A DNA stretch of 64,000 nucleotides, taken from the NCBI GenBank assembly GCA_037833965.1, contig AP031357.1, positions 20,418,001 to 20,482,000 on the forward strand. Reading direction: 5' to 3'. The notes below the pieces were generated by a model. The model did no database searches. It saw only the letters and a list, made by a program, of their open reading frames with translations, and was not told the DNA's origin. The stretch's first letter is position 1, and every line of letters starts with the position of its first letter. This DNA comes from Marchantia polymorpha subsp. ruderalis (lineage: Eukaryota > Streptophyta > Marchantiopsida > Marchantiales > Marchantiaceae). The translations under genes were made by a program, and so were the position numbers. This document shows positions 45,090 to 56,797 of the stretch, piece by piece.

Positions 45090-46675
45090 ATGACTCTGAA
45101 CTCTGCGTCACATGGGCGGAGTGGAATTGAAGAAGCCAGAAAGTACTTCACTCGAAACCAACAGACGGCAGATGATGTCCTGGGACTAGCTTACTCACAT
45201 TCATCCTCATTATCAATCACCCGAGATTATTCTGATCTTGTCCAAAGGCGCTCCTTGGCAGGTTCTAGTCCTACTCCTCGTCCTGCACCTGCACCAGATC
45301 CAAGAGCAAGTCCGCCTCCAAATTTGTACTCGTGTGGGGTCTGTGGAGAAAATTACAATGCACTGATTGGCGACACTCCTCTCTCCGTCGCTGTATTTTG
45401 TAATGTTACTCTCGAAGAACTCATGTCCCTGAATCCTGGTCTGGAGGATTCGAATAACAGCATAACAGATCAGGTCATTGTGATTCCGTGTACAGACACG
45501 GCCGAGAGCCATTGTACTAAGTGTGGTGACTCTGTTATCATTGAATCGGGAGACACCATATATCTGATCTCCAGCTCCTGTAATATACCTCGGCTGCACG
45601 TGCAGATTGCGAATCCAGGTATTGACTACAGTAACATTTTTCCCGGACAGTACATTACTATCCCCTGTGAAAATGGTATGATCACGAAGAATGTCACACG
45701 GTGCGGAGTTTGTGGAATCGGCTTCAAAGTGGAGACAGATGGCAATATTATCGACGTCGCCTCGCGTTGCAACGTTAGTGTTAGCGACCTGTTGGTGAGC
45801 AATCCGTCAGTAAATAGTTTAGGGGCGATCATCAAGGGCCAATCTCTACGCATACCGTGCTCTGGACTCAGCTCTGCCAATTGCGGACCTTGCGGCAATA
45901 ACTTCACGGTGAAACCGATAAACATCGATAATGTAGGTGCCATCTCAGCAATTTGTAGAGTAGGATTCATCGCACTCACAGATGCGAATCCAAATATAGA
46001 TTTGTACAACAATCTGACAACGGACATGCAAATTAATATTCCTTGTGATTTTAATCAGCCACCAGTGGTGTGCAGTCTATGTAGCCCCCTGTTTTCTTCT
46101 CCTGTCCCCGTCGAGATCAGCACAATTGCAAGCATCTGCAATGTCTCGACCGAGGTAATTGCATATGCAAACAATCTCCCTCTCTCGGGAATTATTCCCT
46201 CGCCACTGAACCTGACGATCCCGTGTGCCGAGCCGCCAGCCCGCAACTTGCAGAACTGCGGAAACTGTGGATCCTCCTTCACGTTACAGTCGCAGGTCAC
46301 CTTGGATCAAATCGCAGGAGCATGCGCAACAACTACCGCAGCGATTCGGGGCGAGAACGGGAACTTTACCTTCCGGTTATTGGGGCCCAAGGACGTCGTT
46401 GCACTCCCCTGCAATATGCCGGCCATTGGATGTGGCCCCTGTGGCAATGGGTACACGGTTGTACAAGGCGACACGCCATCGTCTGTGGCTGTGAAATGTG
46501 CAACCCCCATCGGGCAAATCTTGAAGGCAAATGCAAACTACAATTTCAGTTATGGAATGGTGAAGGACCAAATCTTGCACCTTCCGTGTGGTACAGGACC
46601 GAACTTTCCTTCCTTTCTTTCTTTCTCTCCTCTCTCTCTCTCTTCGTCACTTTCTGCAATTCAGGTCCAAGTTGA
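45090..46675 (+). CDS. Secreted-type protein with seven Cys-bracketed LysM-like repeats (5' end unresolved)
   Basis: After an N-terminal segment and a Pro/Ala/Arg linker (residues 61-78), residues 82-500 form seven repeats of about 50-60 residues. Each starts CxxC and ends IPC or LPC, with the LysM-like core G(D)T...IA..CNV....L...NP......I..GQ.I.IPC between. Repeats 1, 2 and 7 keep the GDT turn; 5 and 6 are the most diverged. Ten N-glycosylation sequons and paired cysteines point to an extracellular protein. LysM domains bind N-acetylglucosamine polymers such as chitin; plant LysM receptors have three, linked by CxC. The ATG at 45090 gives no signal peptide. The frame stays open upstream, with an acceptor (cggtgtgcag) ending 45036, so a signal-peptide exon is probably missing. 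At the 3' end a CT-rich intron 46591-46664 would give ...HLPCGPS and TGA at 46675 (503 aa from this ATG). Unspliced, it runs to 46685 through a low-complexity Ser/Leu tail. No GPI signal or kinase is visible. Confidence 0.78.
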
Positions 46676-46786
46676 GCTGAATTGAACTGGCCCCAAGCAG
46701 TGTGCTCAGTGGCAGCTTTTCTCGCATGATCTTCGAAGGGGATTGAGTTTTGAAGCTAGAGTTCTCAGGTTTTCACGTTATTATCT

Positions 46787-47068
46787 TTGTGCATCACATG
46801 CTGTGACTGCTCCCAACATGAGTGCCCTGGATTTGACTATGGAAATGGATTCTCGTCTATCACTCCAGGGGCGGGTGATGTTCACTTTTGCTTTCCACTG
46901 ACGGGTCCCGTAGTGGAAGGTGACACTGTCACAGGTTGTAAGTCGTTTGCCTCGTGCTTCGGTCAGACCACAACTGACTTCGAATCGTTCGCGTCTCAGG
47001 TTCCAGCTCGTCGTCACATCTGCTGCGTCGGCCCCTTCGGATTGCTAATCAGGTGCTTCGCATTCTGA
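46787..47068 (+). other. Cys-rich open frame downstream of the LysM-like gene
   Basis: A 93-codon frame without an ATG start reads CITCCDCSQHECPGFDYGNG, then FSSITPGAGDVHFCF, and ends before TGA at 47068. An acceptor-like ttctcag lies at about 46769, in a phase that would join it to the last LysM-like repeat (donor 46590). It may be an alternative last exon or remnant sequence from the same locus. Not strong enough to include in the gene model. Confidence 0.3.
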
Positions 47069-48200
47069 TTCTCTTGACAATGTTGAATATAACAACATGG
47101 TTCGATTTGTAGCCAGTACTATTATCTACGACGCTATAATAGCAAATTATTGAGATGCTTCTTCAAATATTGTCTATACATGTTCCATAGCAAGTTATTT
47201 CATTCAGAAAGGCTTGTAAAAGAATTATATGTAAATAAGAAATAGACTAGATAATATTAAAGATTACAAATTTTAATCATGAAACATTATTATATTTTGA
47301 CATATATTATACAAATTAAATCACAATTTTGAATTTCATTTTAATTTAAAATTTTTCATAAACATTTTCAATATGTATGTGTAGGTATTAACTTTGATAA
47401 AAATTTCACTATGATATTAAGATTAAAATTTAATTTTAAATTATACATAATAAAGATAATCCTACCAAAAATAATCATATTATCAGAATTTTTAAAATAT
47501 TATAATGTATCACGTATGGTAGCCTTCGATTTAAAACCCACCCGTTTATGTACGCATTTTATCACAAAATTTGTAGATACCAACATTTTTCATTGAAACA
47601 TACCATTTATTGTCATTTGCACAAGTTTTGGTTCTTTTGTCTCAAAGTTGTTTTTTAGATAGTTGAGTGCTTCTTCGGCTTCTGTTTAAACGTTAAATAG
47701 ATCATTACCTCTTGTGTCTTTGCTAAGGTTGTACTCCAAGAATTACTTACTTCATGGTACTCCATATGAACCTAAAGTACCCTGTAAGTTTCATTATGCC
47801 CAATGTTACACCTCCAAAGTTACACGTCACACATATTACAATATGAACAAACGGTGCAGGTAGTGGATTTGTGACAACGATACTATCTAGTCGTCCTCAT
47901 TAAATCATTCAAATCTTCACTCAACACAATCAAACACTACATTTTCTTAATCCAAGACTTCCACATTGCAGCAAAAATTGTAAAATTATCACACAATTGA
48001 ATTCTCAAGTATTCCGCTTCCTTCCCTAAGAATTTACTACAAAGCATCCACACATCTGCTGTTGATCATTAAGTCTAATTTCCGACAACTCAAAATCCAA
48101 AACCTCTGTGCACTTGTGACAATGTTTGTCACATTTCATCGTTTTGATATTTGTAATCGCAAAGGTTCACTAAAGCTCATATATGGTGCGAGCAAAGAAC
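47069..48200. other. AT-rich stretch, no gene
   Basis: Very AT-rich to about 47.6 kb (long A/T runs). No coherent frame. Ends at the left terminus of the hAT element. Confidence 0.5.
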
Positions 48201-48509
48201 TAGGGATGCTACTTTCACACTTTTTTCAAAAAATTGTGAATGTGAAATGTGAATTCACACTTTCACTTGTGAAAGTACTTTTTGGTGCCTAGCCGCGCAC
48301 ATTGCCTACAAAGATGCATGTAAGCCCCGCTAGTCACCTTCGATGGTTGTAACGCTACACATCTTTGTGTTACATGAGATATTTTTGACGTAACAATTCT
48401 ATCCTCGCGACAATTCTATCAACAGCCTGTTTCCCCTCTCCTCTTCTTTTCTCTTTTCTTTGCAAACTTTTTTCCATCTCCTACCTCTCCTTTCCCTTCC
48501 TTTACAAAC

Positions 48510-51308
48510 ATGTCCGATATGAGTGCATCGCAGCCTGAAACACCGCAACCAAGTGCCTCGCAGCCAACTGCTGTAAGAGCCGTCGCGCGCGAAGACAATG
48601 TGATCCATGCGGGCCACGGTTCAAAGAAGAACAAAATCTTCAAGCACTACACGAAGATCCTTGGCGACTACGAGTGCAAAGCTTGCAAATTTGTGTAGAA
48701 GAACAACGATCTAGCGTGACTCATGAAGTATTTCATCATTTGTTCAGACGTATCACCCTAAGACAAGGTTGGATTCTTATCTGCTACAATGAGTGTTATG
48801 AAAATATCAGAGGGAAGTGCCCGCACTCCAGCATGCTTATTGAATCTGAGTGTCGCATGAGCGCATCCTCCATGAGCATTCCATCAAGCCAGATTAATCT
48901 ACTAAGATGGCTGGACACAATGACGCCAGCTAAGAAAGAGCAAATCGATCAACTACTGGCAATGGCAATCTATCATCTGGTCCTTCAGCTTGACCGAAGC
49001 TCCGGCCTTCATGAGCCTACTAGGAACTCTACGATTAGGCTACTTCCCTCCATCGAGAAATGCTTTAGCCCATGGTCTGCTTGACAACTCCTATGACAAG
49101 GTTGTGAAGGGCATCTCTGTCATTCTGGGTAAGAACAAAGCGTCACGTCTCACCTTGATGATCGATGGCTGGACAAATTTGCACGGAGAGTGCATCACAA
49201 ACTACATGCTCGTGACTCCGGTTGGTCAAAGCATCTTCCACTCCTCAGATCCGAGCAGCACAAAGCGTCACACTTGCAAATTTCTTATGCAAGAGCTACT
49301 GAATGTCATCACTACTGTTGGTCCAAGAAAGATCATTGCAATTTGCACTAACACATCAGCGAACATGAAGAAATACGTTGCCATTGTCTTGCGCACATAT
49401 CAGCACATCCACGCTATTGAATGCAACTCTCATCAACTGAGCTTGGTGATCAGGGACACACTCGAGCTCCCAGCACTGAAGAATGTTTAGAAACAATTGC
49501 TGGAGTTGTCAAAGTGATTCCGCAACCGCCAGGTGCCGTACGCGCTGCTCAAGGATAAACACCTTGACATGTACAAAAAGACGATCGCACAAGTCAAAAG
49601 TAGCGCTTGAGGTGGTGATTGTTTTCCCTGGCGTCACCAAAGCTCTGCACAAGATAGAGGCTGGCAAAGCTGTATGCAAGCTTGTTTTGATTGCTGACTA
49701 CTGGTCATGTGTTCACGCTTTGCTGAACATTTTTGCACAATTTTGCGCTAGAATCATTGAGATGGAAACGAACATTCCAAGATTGTCAAAGATGTACATG
49801 GCATACATCAGACTACGCGATACGATAGTAAAAAACATCGCACCGCCTGAGCTGCAGACCGTCGTGCTGGAAAAAATCAACTCCCGCTAGCCGGAACAAG
49901 AATTGAATTGAGATAATACTATCAACCTATCTAGAAATCTCCCTTGCCAAAGAGTATCAACCTCCGTCGATGAATCCTCAAACGCTGGCCGCAACAATTA
50001 GGTACTTCAAGGCATGTTATGAGGACAATGCTCTCGAAAAGTGAGTTTGCAAGTTCAACGCGAGATCATACCCGTTCAAAGATGCAATGCTGTTGGAAGT
50101 GGGCGCACAAATCAATCCTCTTCTTTGGTGGCGCTCGCACTACATGAATGAGCTATCTACATTGGCACAAGAGTTGCTTTCGTTTCATACTAGCTTAGGT
50201 GTTGCGGAGCGGAATTGATCTACGTTTAGGTAAACCCACATCAAATCTCTCAACAGGCTAAAGAATGATTGCATGGAGAAGCTAGTGTAAATCTACACCA
50301 AAGCATAATTGCTATTAGAGAGCTAAAAGAATGGACTACCGTCGCTTGAGTGATTTGTCAATGATGAAGTGCCAGATGATGATCCGATCGCTGAGTAGCC
50401 TGCAAGACCGGGTGTTGCACATATGTACTAAGTCTTAGAAGTAATCCGGTGATTAAGTATGATTAGCTAAGAGATAGCTAAGTCTAGCTAGTTATGACTA
50501 AACTAGTTAGTTATAACTAAGTTTATCTAGTCATGACAAAGTTTAGCTACAATGTCTATAGTTGGCGTAATAATTAGCGGAGTTCTAGAAGAGTGGAGTG
50601 AGCACATCTATTTTGTCTTTTACAAAGGAGTGAGGAATTCTATTTTGTATTTTCCAAAGGTCTAGAATCCAAGGGATTAGATATTTGACTAGAAGTTTGG
50701 ATTTGATTGGTTTGACTAAATGTATGAAAGATGATTGGCTAGACTAAGTCTAGTGTTGACTTAGTGGCTTAGAAACTTGTAGAAGTTTAAAAGCTTCCAA
50801 TGGCATGTCGCTACCTCAACCTTGGATTCCGGAAACGTCTAGAAGGTTTAGCTAGGCCAATGGCATGTTACCACGTATAGTGGATTAGTCAAACTTACCT
50901 AGGTAAAAGTAAGTTAGAAGAAATTACCACATGTTACTATGGTAACTTCTCAAGTAGTTTAAATAGAGAGGTGGAGTAGCACCTCTCAAGCAAGTTTGGA
51001 GAATCATGTGTGAGTATTTGTTTTATATATGAAAGAGTGATCATTTTCAGTACCTTGGAGTATCGATGAGTGTGTGAGTTGGAGTGCTACCTTGAATGAT
51101 TGTGTGAATGAGTGTTTGGGCTATGAGTGTGAGGATGAATCCTAGTCTTCTAGAACCATGATACACTACCGCAAAGCCATCAGAGGTAAACCTGAATGAG
51201 AGTCAGCCTGAAGGTTGCAAGCCAGGGAACATCAACAATTTTTTGGATGATGCAGAGGAGCTGCTTCAGATGGATCTGGTCTTGGAGAATATCGATGTTG
51301 ATCTCTAG
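48510..51308 (+). pseudogene. hAT transposase pseudogene (BED finger, DUF659, hAT dimerisation region)
   Basis: ATG at 48510 starts MSDMSASQPETPQPSASQPT. A BED-type finger follows (IFKHYTKILGDYECKACKFV) and is cut by TAG where the family has Trp, then a TGA at a usual Arg. The longest intact piece, 48990-49490, contains the DUF659 core: ASRLTLMIDGWTNLHGECIT, NYMLVTPVGQ and IHAIECNSHQLSLVIRD. The C-terminal hAT dimerisation region reads INPLLWWRSHYMNELSTLAQ and ELLSFHTSLGVAERN, then TGA at 50216-50218 in place of the conserved Trp, then STF. The frame breaks at the inserted LTR-like sequence (about 50412-51167) and resumes NNFLDDAEELLQMDLVLENI to TAG near 51308. Most stops fit a single G-to-A or C-to-T change. 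Several frameshifts are also present. Confidence 0.85.
50412..51167. mobile_element. Solo-LTR-like insertion inside the hAT element (ends within a few bases)
   Basis: About 756 bp of non-coding sequence splits the transposase frame. It begins (G)TGTTGCACATATG and ends GATACA(CT), that is, TGT...ACA-type LTR termini. ACCGG precedes and ACCGC follows (4 of 5 match), a plausible 5-bp duplication. Inside, a TATA-like tttaaatagagagg (about 50958-50971) followed by a structured, repeat-containing stretch resembles an LTR promoter/R region. Internal short repeats (ctagttatgactaa; ccaatggcatgt twice) are also LTR-like. No gag or pol, so it would be a solo LTR left after recombination. Confidence 0.6.
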
Positions 51309-52506
51309 AGATACTTTACAAAGCTAAGTTCAATCTTCTCTTTTCTTATTTGTTGTGCAAGCACTCTTGTATGGTCAAAAATCTCTAGTGAAGATCCGAT
51401 CACGACATATGGTCACCGGCCAAGTTTCACATGCCTTCACAAGAGCCTCTTGTGAAAGTATGTGAATTCGCATATTTTCACAATTCACACTTTTACGCAT
51501 GAAGGTGAAAGTAACATCCCTAATATGAACACCTTTCAGAAGTTGGCAACGGTGTGTCGTGGGTGGACTACCATCGGATAAAGGGTTTAGGGTCAGGTAA
51601 TGGTGTCACATCGGGTAATGGAATCCCATCAAGTAAATACTTCTACCCTCCAAGCGTTTGCTTGGAGTGTTTGTCTTGCTCTTTTTTGAGATGATTAACA
51701 TTCGAGTAGTTCAATTACTTCAACATTGCAGCGAAACACATGAATGGAGAGTCTAAATGATGTACCTACTGTTAAAATGCGCACAAAACTAAAAGATTTA
51801 AGTTACTTACATAAACGTTAAACTACTGTATATACATTATCATCAAAAAAGTTATCATAGTATCTTGGCATAAAAAAATTTACAACTCATACAATACCTA
51901 ATAAAAGTATGTTTACATTTCTAGCTACAATGTACAAAAATATTCTATAAAAAAATTGAAAACTTTTCAGACATATTAACAGCAATAATACTTGATTATT
52001 CATCTAGATAACTTATTTTTTATTTTTTATTTAGGAATTTTGTCTTCAACTTCAAGAGTTTTTCTTGTCATATAATTTTTTTTATCAAAAAATATCAAAC
52101 AAAACTCTTAAGAGTGTTCATAATGAACACAAACATCTTTTGGATCTCACATTCCACTTCAAATCAAAACCTTTATTTCTTTGGACTCTCGAATCTACTT
52201 GAATTCTAATATCTTTGAAACATGATATCAAGATGAAGGGCACATCAGTTCTCTTTGGGTCAAAAGCAATCAAATAGAACCTTGTGGCGCTCTCGTAGTC
52301 TCTCAAAACATATGTTTAAATGCACAATTCAAGTCAACCTTTAGGTCCAATTCCTTATTTTTTTAGAGTCAAACTCCCCTTCAAACTTATCCAATTTTTT
52401 TTAAATTTGGAACTATTAGTTACATCACAATGTATTATGTTTTTTTTCTATAAATGCTTTTATCAAAAACCCTGTGATGCTTTCGTAATCAGCCAAAATA
52501 AACTTT

Positions 52507-52980
52507 CGGATGTAGAATTCTTTACCAGATTCAATACAAAATACTAATCGCTATTTGATTCAATTATTTTTTATCTCATCATTTATAAAATTTTATGTTG
52601 AACTTATTTTATCATGTCTCAAGAATTCTTTCTCAAATCCAACGAAAACAAGGTTCTCTCGCATGTTTTATGAATTGTTTTTTTTTCTTTTCATTCGATC
52701 CGTTTTTATCTCTGCCATTTGAGTTTGTAGACTTGTCTGCATTGAATCCGGATGTGGACTTCTTTACCAGATTCAATACAAAATACTAATCGCTATTTGA
52801 GATCAAAATTTTTATCTAGTCATTTATAAAAAAATTTATGTTGAACTTATTTTATCATGTCTCAAGAATTCTTTCTCGAATCCGACAAAAACAAAGTTCT
52901 CTAGCCTGTTTTATGAACTGTCTCTTTTTCTTTTCATTCGATCCGTTCTTGTCTCCTGCCATTTGAGTTTGTAGACTAGA
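52507..52980. repeat. 242-bp tandem duplication
   Basis: cggatgtagaattctttacc at 52507 recurs as cggatgtggacttctttacc at 52749, and the match continues to about 52977 (…ccatttgagtttgtagact) with few substitutions and small indels. An older, weaker copy may lie just upstream: ccttgtggcgctctcgtagt at about 52274 resembles ccctgtgatgctttcgtaat at about 52470. Confidence 0.9.
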
Positions 52981-53279
52981 TTCATGTATTTGTCTTATTT
53001 GTCTATTGCTAGTTGTCTCGTAAACTCATCGCAGTCTTATTTTTTCATGCTTCTGAACGTCTGACACCTCATTGAGATATCGTTCTTCTTACCCACATCC
53101 ATTTCATCGTCCGTTTTGAAAGTTGATTTGGCCTTTTCTTTTTAATTTTGGCTTCGCGATTTGGTTACTTTGGTTCATTTGATTTATAAATTTGACACTT
53201 TGTATGTCCATCTTTTATCTCACTTTCTATCATCACACTATCAACTGTAGGCTTTTTTTCAGTTTTTAACACCACTTTA

Positions 53280-53590
53280 GGTTTATTTGTACTAGCATCT
53301 TACCACTAATATAAGCAGATTTTTACCAATTTTTTTCACTTGTAAGACTATCTTCAAATTAGGCTTTTTAAACTAGAGAGATCATCTTCAAATCAGTTTT
53401 TTTTAATAAGAAAAATCATTTTTCTAGCATTTCTCTTTCACTAGTTTTACCATCCTCCTATACATTTTTTTCCACCAGTAATAGCATCTCCTTATAAGTT
53501 TTTTCCCACTAATAAGATAATCTTCACATAATTTTTCTCCCACTAGTAATACCATCTTTGTAGAAGTTTTTTCCCACTCTTATAACTAAT
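53280..53590. repeat. Degenerate tandem repeat, unit about 37 bp
   Basis: The pattern tttttnccactagtaatancatctt recurs roughly every 35-45 bp seven to eight times, with drift (ttttttccaccagtaatagc, ttttttcccactaataagat, tttttctcccactagtaata). Confidence 0.7.
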
Positions 53591-55858
53591 GAAAATTTAA
53601 CTTTAATTCTTATTAGATTAACTAGAATTTAGTCTGAGATGTATATTAATATTAACAAAAAATCAACAAACATACGTTAGTCAAAGTCTTCATGTCAAAA
53701 ATATCATTCATATCACGTGTATAAAAAAAATTTCCAAAATTACTTGACTTTGGATTATAAAGTAATCTCACGAAATCTTAATGTGAGTTGCATAATTTGC
53801 TATTTTCTTCATTTCTTGGATTTTTTTGACTAGAATTACTTCAGAAAAAATTTATTTCAAATTTTTTAATTCTATCACATAGGGATGTGCAAATTATTGT
53901 GTAGAATATTTTATCAAAATCACAACTCATTTTTTATTCAATCTCAAATTTAATGTTATTTCATTTTAAATTTGTGTCTGAAAAAATATTCTTATCTAGA
54001 TAAAATTACTTTAGGAGCAACCATTTATAATAAATAATAAATTTTCATCTTTATGTGAAATTTTTGATATCAAAGATTTTTTTAAATCAATTTTGTCAAT
54101 TCAAAATTAAAATTTAACATAATATGATAATTTGAGTTTTTTATTTTCCAAATAGATTGAACAAAAATCTTATGCTGATTTTGTAATGGTTCAGAATATT
54201 TTCTCAAATACAAATTTTATCTTAAAATTTTGGATGAATATCTTGATATTATTTGATAGCTAAATTTCTCCAAGAGTTTGAATCAATTTGAAATTTGAGC
54301 TCAACACAAAAATGCATGTCAAACGTTTTTTGTGGTTGAAACGTATCAAATATAAACCTCATGGATATAGAACTTTTGGAAACTTTACCAAACATCAATA
54401 TGTACATACTCAATTAACTTTTTGAATTTGAATCCAACATCAAAAATTTTCCTATGATAATTGTTTCTAATATAATGTTAACAAATCCTGAATTAATTTT
54501 ATCTGTGATAGATGACAATATCTTATTGCCATAGATTGTTCTATTACTCATGTAACCTAGACTAAAATAATGAATCATTTCAACTCAAGATTTGATAAGA
54601 TTAATTTCACAAAGTTTATTGATGCTTAACATACTTATAGCTATAAGTCTTTGTATTTTATTTCTTTATTATTTTTTTAAAATATTAACTATAAATAATT
54701 TTAGATTAAAAAAATAACAAATTCATCCAATTTTGCTCAAAGATAAAAAACGTTTCATATGATTGATCATATATATTCATAATTACAAAAATTACAACAT
54801 GTTTGATTCTTTAGATTAAAATTAAAAGATTACAACAATGGGTTTATAGTTTAAAATATACTTTAATAATAATTATTTTTTAAAAAATCCTAATTCCAAT
54901 ATATGATAAATATAAAATTTATCAAATATATATATAGGATGTAAAATCCTAAATACTCGAATTTTTTTAAATCATAAATGCTTTAAATTTTTTCAAGATT
55001 TGATAAACTGATTGATAACAAATCTATCTAAAATTAACTTAGAATAAATAATATTAAAAATACATGATATCTTTGTTCATCAATTTTATTGTTATGAAAT
55101 AGAAGTATAATAGTTCTTTTTATGAATTATGAAGTAAATTATAAATCAAATCCCTTTTCAAAAAATAAAATTTAATCGTGTTCTTGGAGATATAAAATGA
55201 TAGTGAATAACAGATTGAATCAATATCAATATCCATATATTTTAAATTAACGAAAAATTTAATTTCAAGAACTTTACTACATATACACCAAACACTTAAA
55301 TTTCTGTACTAATAGTTAAAACTAAGTCATGAATTCTACCTATAAATACTTTCTGTATGAAGCTGTAGTTTTGAACTTGAATAGATTCGTGTACTGCACA
55401 TAAAAAATTGGCAATGATTTATAGTTAGTAGTCTTTTCATTTATTAATTGTCACATTGGAACAAATACTCTTACTTATATGTGAATGGATATGTATCCAA
55501 AGATCGATATTTGAAAAACCCATTCATTCTACTGAATTGAGATGTGTGATAAAACACAGCACAATAATCCTTCTTAAGTTTGAAGTGTGAGATTTGATCA
55601 GAAATTTAAATTTCAAAGCAATATTTAAATTGATTATAATACAGGATTTTCTTTAACCTGACTTACGAAATTTTCTTTCACTATAGCATCTTGACATTGA
55701 CTAATTTGTAGATATGTATGACATAGTTACTAGTGCAAGAAAATTGAAGATCAAACTCATATATCGTCGTTTGCATTTTTGTATATCCAATTTGAGAAGT
55801 GTGTGAATCTCTTCCAAGTATCTCAAGGATAGGAAATAAAATACTCAAAATAAATGAA

Positions 55859-55861
<3 letters not shown>

Positions 55862-55893
<32 letters not shown>
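55862..55893. repeat. (AT)n microsatellite
   Basis: About 16 uninterrupted AT units. Confidence 0.97.
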
Positions 55894-55895
<2 letters not shown>

Positions 55896-56797
55896 ATGTA
55901 GTTTTTTGACATAATTTAAATATCAATGTAAGAAAGGCTTCCAGCAAGTGTTGCTAAGATTCAACTACTTCAATACGTGGAAAGATCCTAAAATACTTGA
56001 TGATATAAAATCCTCTTTCTCTTACAAACAAAAATGACCTCTAGAGGTATTTCTATAGACCTTTTCAACAATTTCTTCTTCATGCCGCGCTCTACGAAAG
56101 CACGACATTCAGTCATCCTTTATAAATGCATCTATTTTCTCACTCTTATCCACACCACCGCGTCAATCTACACATGTAGGGTACATCTCAAATTCAGCAG
56201 TGACTGATAATAAGAATACATCTGCTAATGAGTACGAGAATAATCTGTTAATCATCATCCAGTTTTTGCTAACACAAGTCTCTCAGAAGGAAACATCTAC
56301 GACCATGCAGCAACCAGATATTAATTGTTTAATCTGCATTCGTTCAGATCGTCAACCGAATGGATTGACTCAGTCCGTCTTACATTCGCTGGATGAGTCA
56401 GGGAGAAGTGTTGTGCAAGAGTGCCCCTTGAGCTGGAAAGCCTCGAATGCAGTTACCGTTACATGTGTGGAGTCCGACTGCATTCTGATCGGGTCGGGAA
56501 ATAAAATAAAAAATAAAGAAAAATAAAATAAAAAACGAAACTGGGAGAAAGAAAGTCAGGGAGTGGAGGGGCCGGGGCCGGGGGTGGGGGAGCCGGCGGC
56601 TGCTTGAACCCGAAGTTTTAGTTCGAGAGCGCAGAAACGTCGAGCGTCGAGGGAGCGAGAATTTTCGTCGTTGTCGATTGTGGTGCGTGGGAGGACATCC
56701 TTGAGCTGGAAGGAGGTTGATGTAGTTGGAGCTTGAGGATCGAAGGAGAGGAGAGGAGAGGAGAGGAGATCGGGTCATGTGATGGGCGTCTGACATT

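Larger units (their letters stand above)
48201..51522 (+). mobile_element. Ac-type hAT DNA transposon, complete ends, dead transposase
   Basis: The left end is TAGGGATGCTACTTTCAC (48201). The right end, read on the other strand, is TAGGGATGTTACTTTCAC (ends 51522): 18 bp inverted repeats with one difference, of the same kind as the maize Ac end TAGGGATGAAA. Within about 100 bp of each end, TTTCAC/GTGAAA hexamers recur several times in both orientations, the subterminal transposase-binding pattern known in hAT elements. The flanking 8-mers caaagaac and atatgaac agree at 5 of 8 positions, a faded target duplication. Length is 3322 bp, of which about 756 bp are a later insertion. The transposase frame inside carries several stops, so the element is inactive. 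Confidence 0.9.
51523..56797. other. 5.3-kb AT-rich repeat-bearing stretch, no gene
   Basis: Holds the tandem repeats listed separately and a long A/T-rich tract (53.6-56.0 kb) with no coherent frame. A TAGGGATGTGCAAAT sequence at about 53880 resembles a lone hAT end, but no partner was found. The last 300 bp (56.5-56.8 kb) are the GC-rich 5' region of the next gene, with (GGAGA)n at about 56740-56770. Confidence 0.5.

Noticed and set aside
44908..45156. Minus-strand frame HYFAKVSDVLEKHLHTASKR...
   Set aside because: Natural-looking, but no clear donor to join it to the 44149-44582 exon, and the plus-strand LysM-like frame runs through the same DNA. Kept only as a possibility in that entry.
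53880..53895. TAGGGATGTGCAAAT resembling a hAT end
   Set aside because: No matching inverted end or 8-bp duplication found nearby.
56200..56526. 108-codon plus-strand frame before the 56798 gene
   Set aside because: Ends in a lysine run from AAATAAA-rich DNA and lies in the presumed promoter of the next gene.
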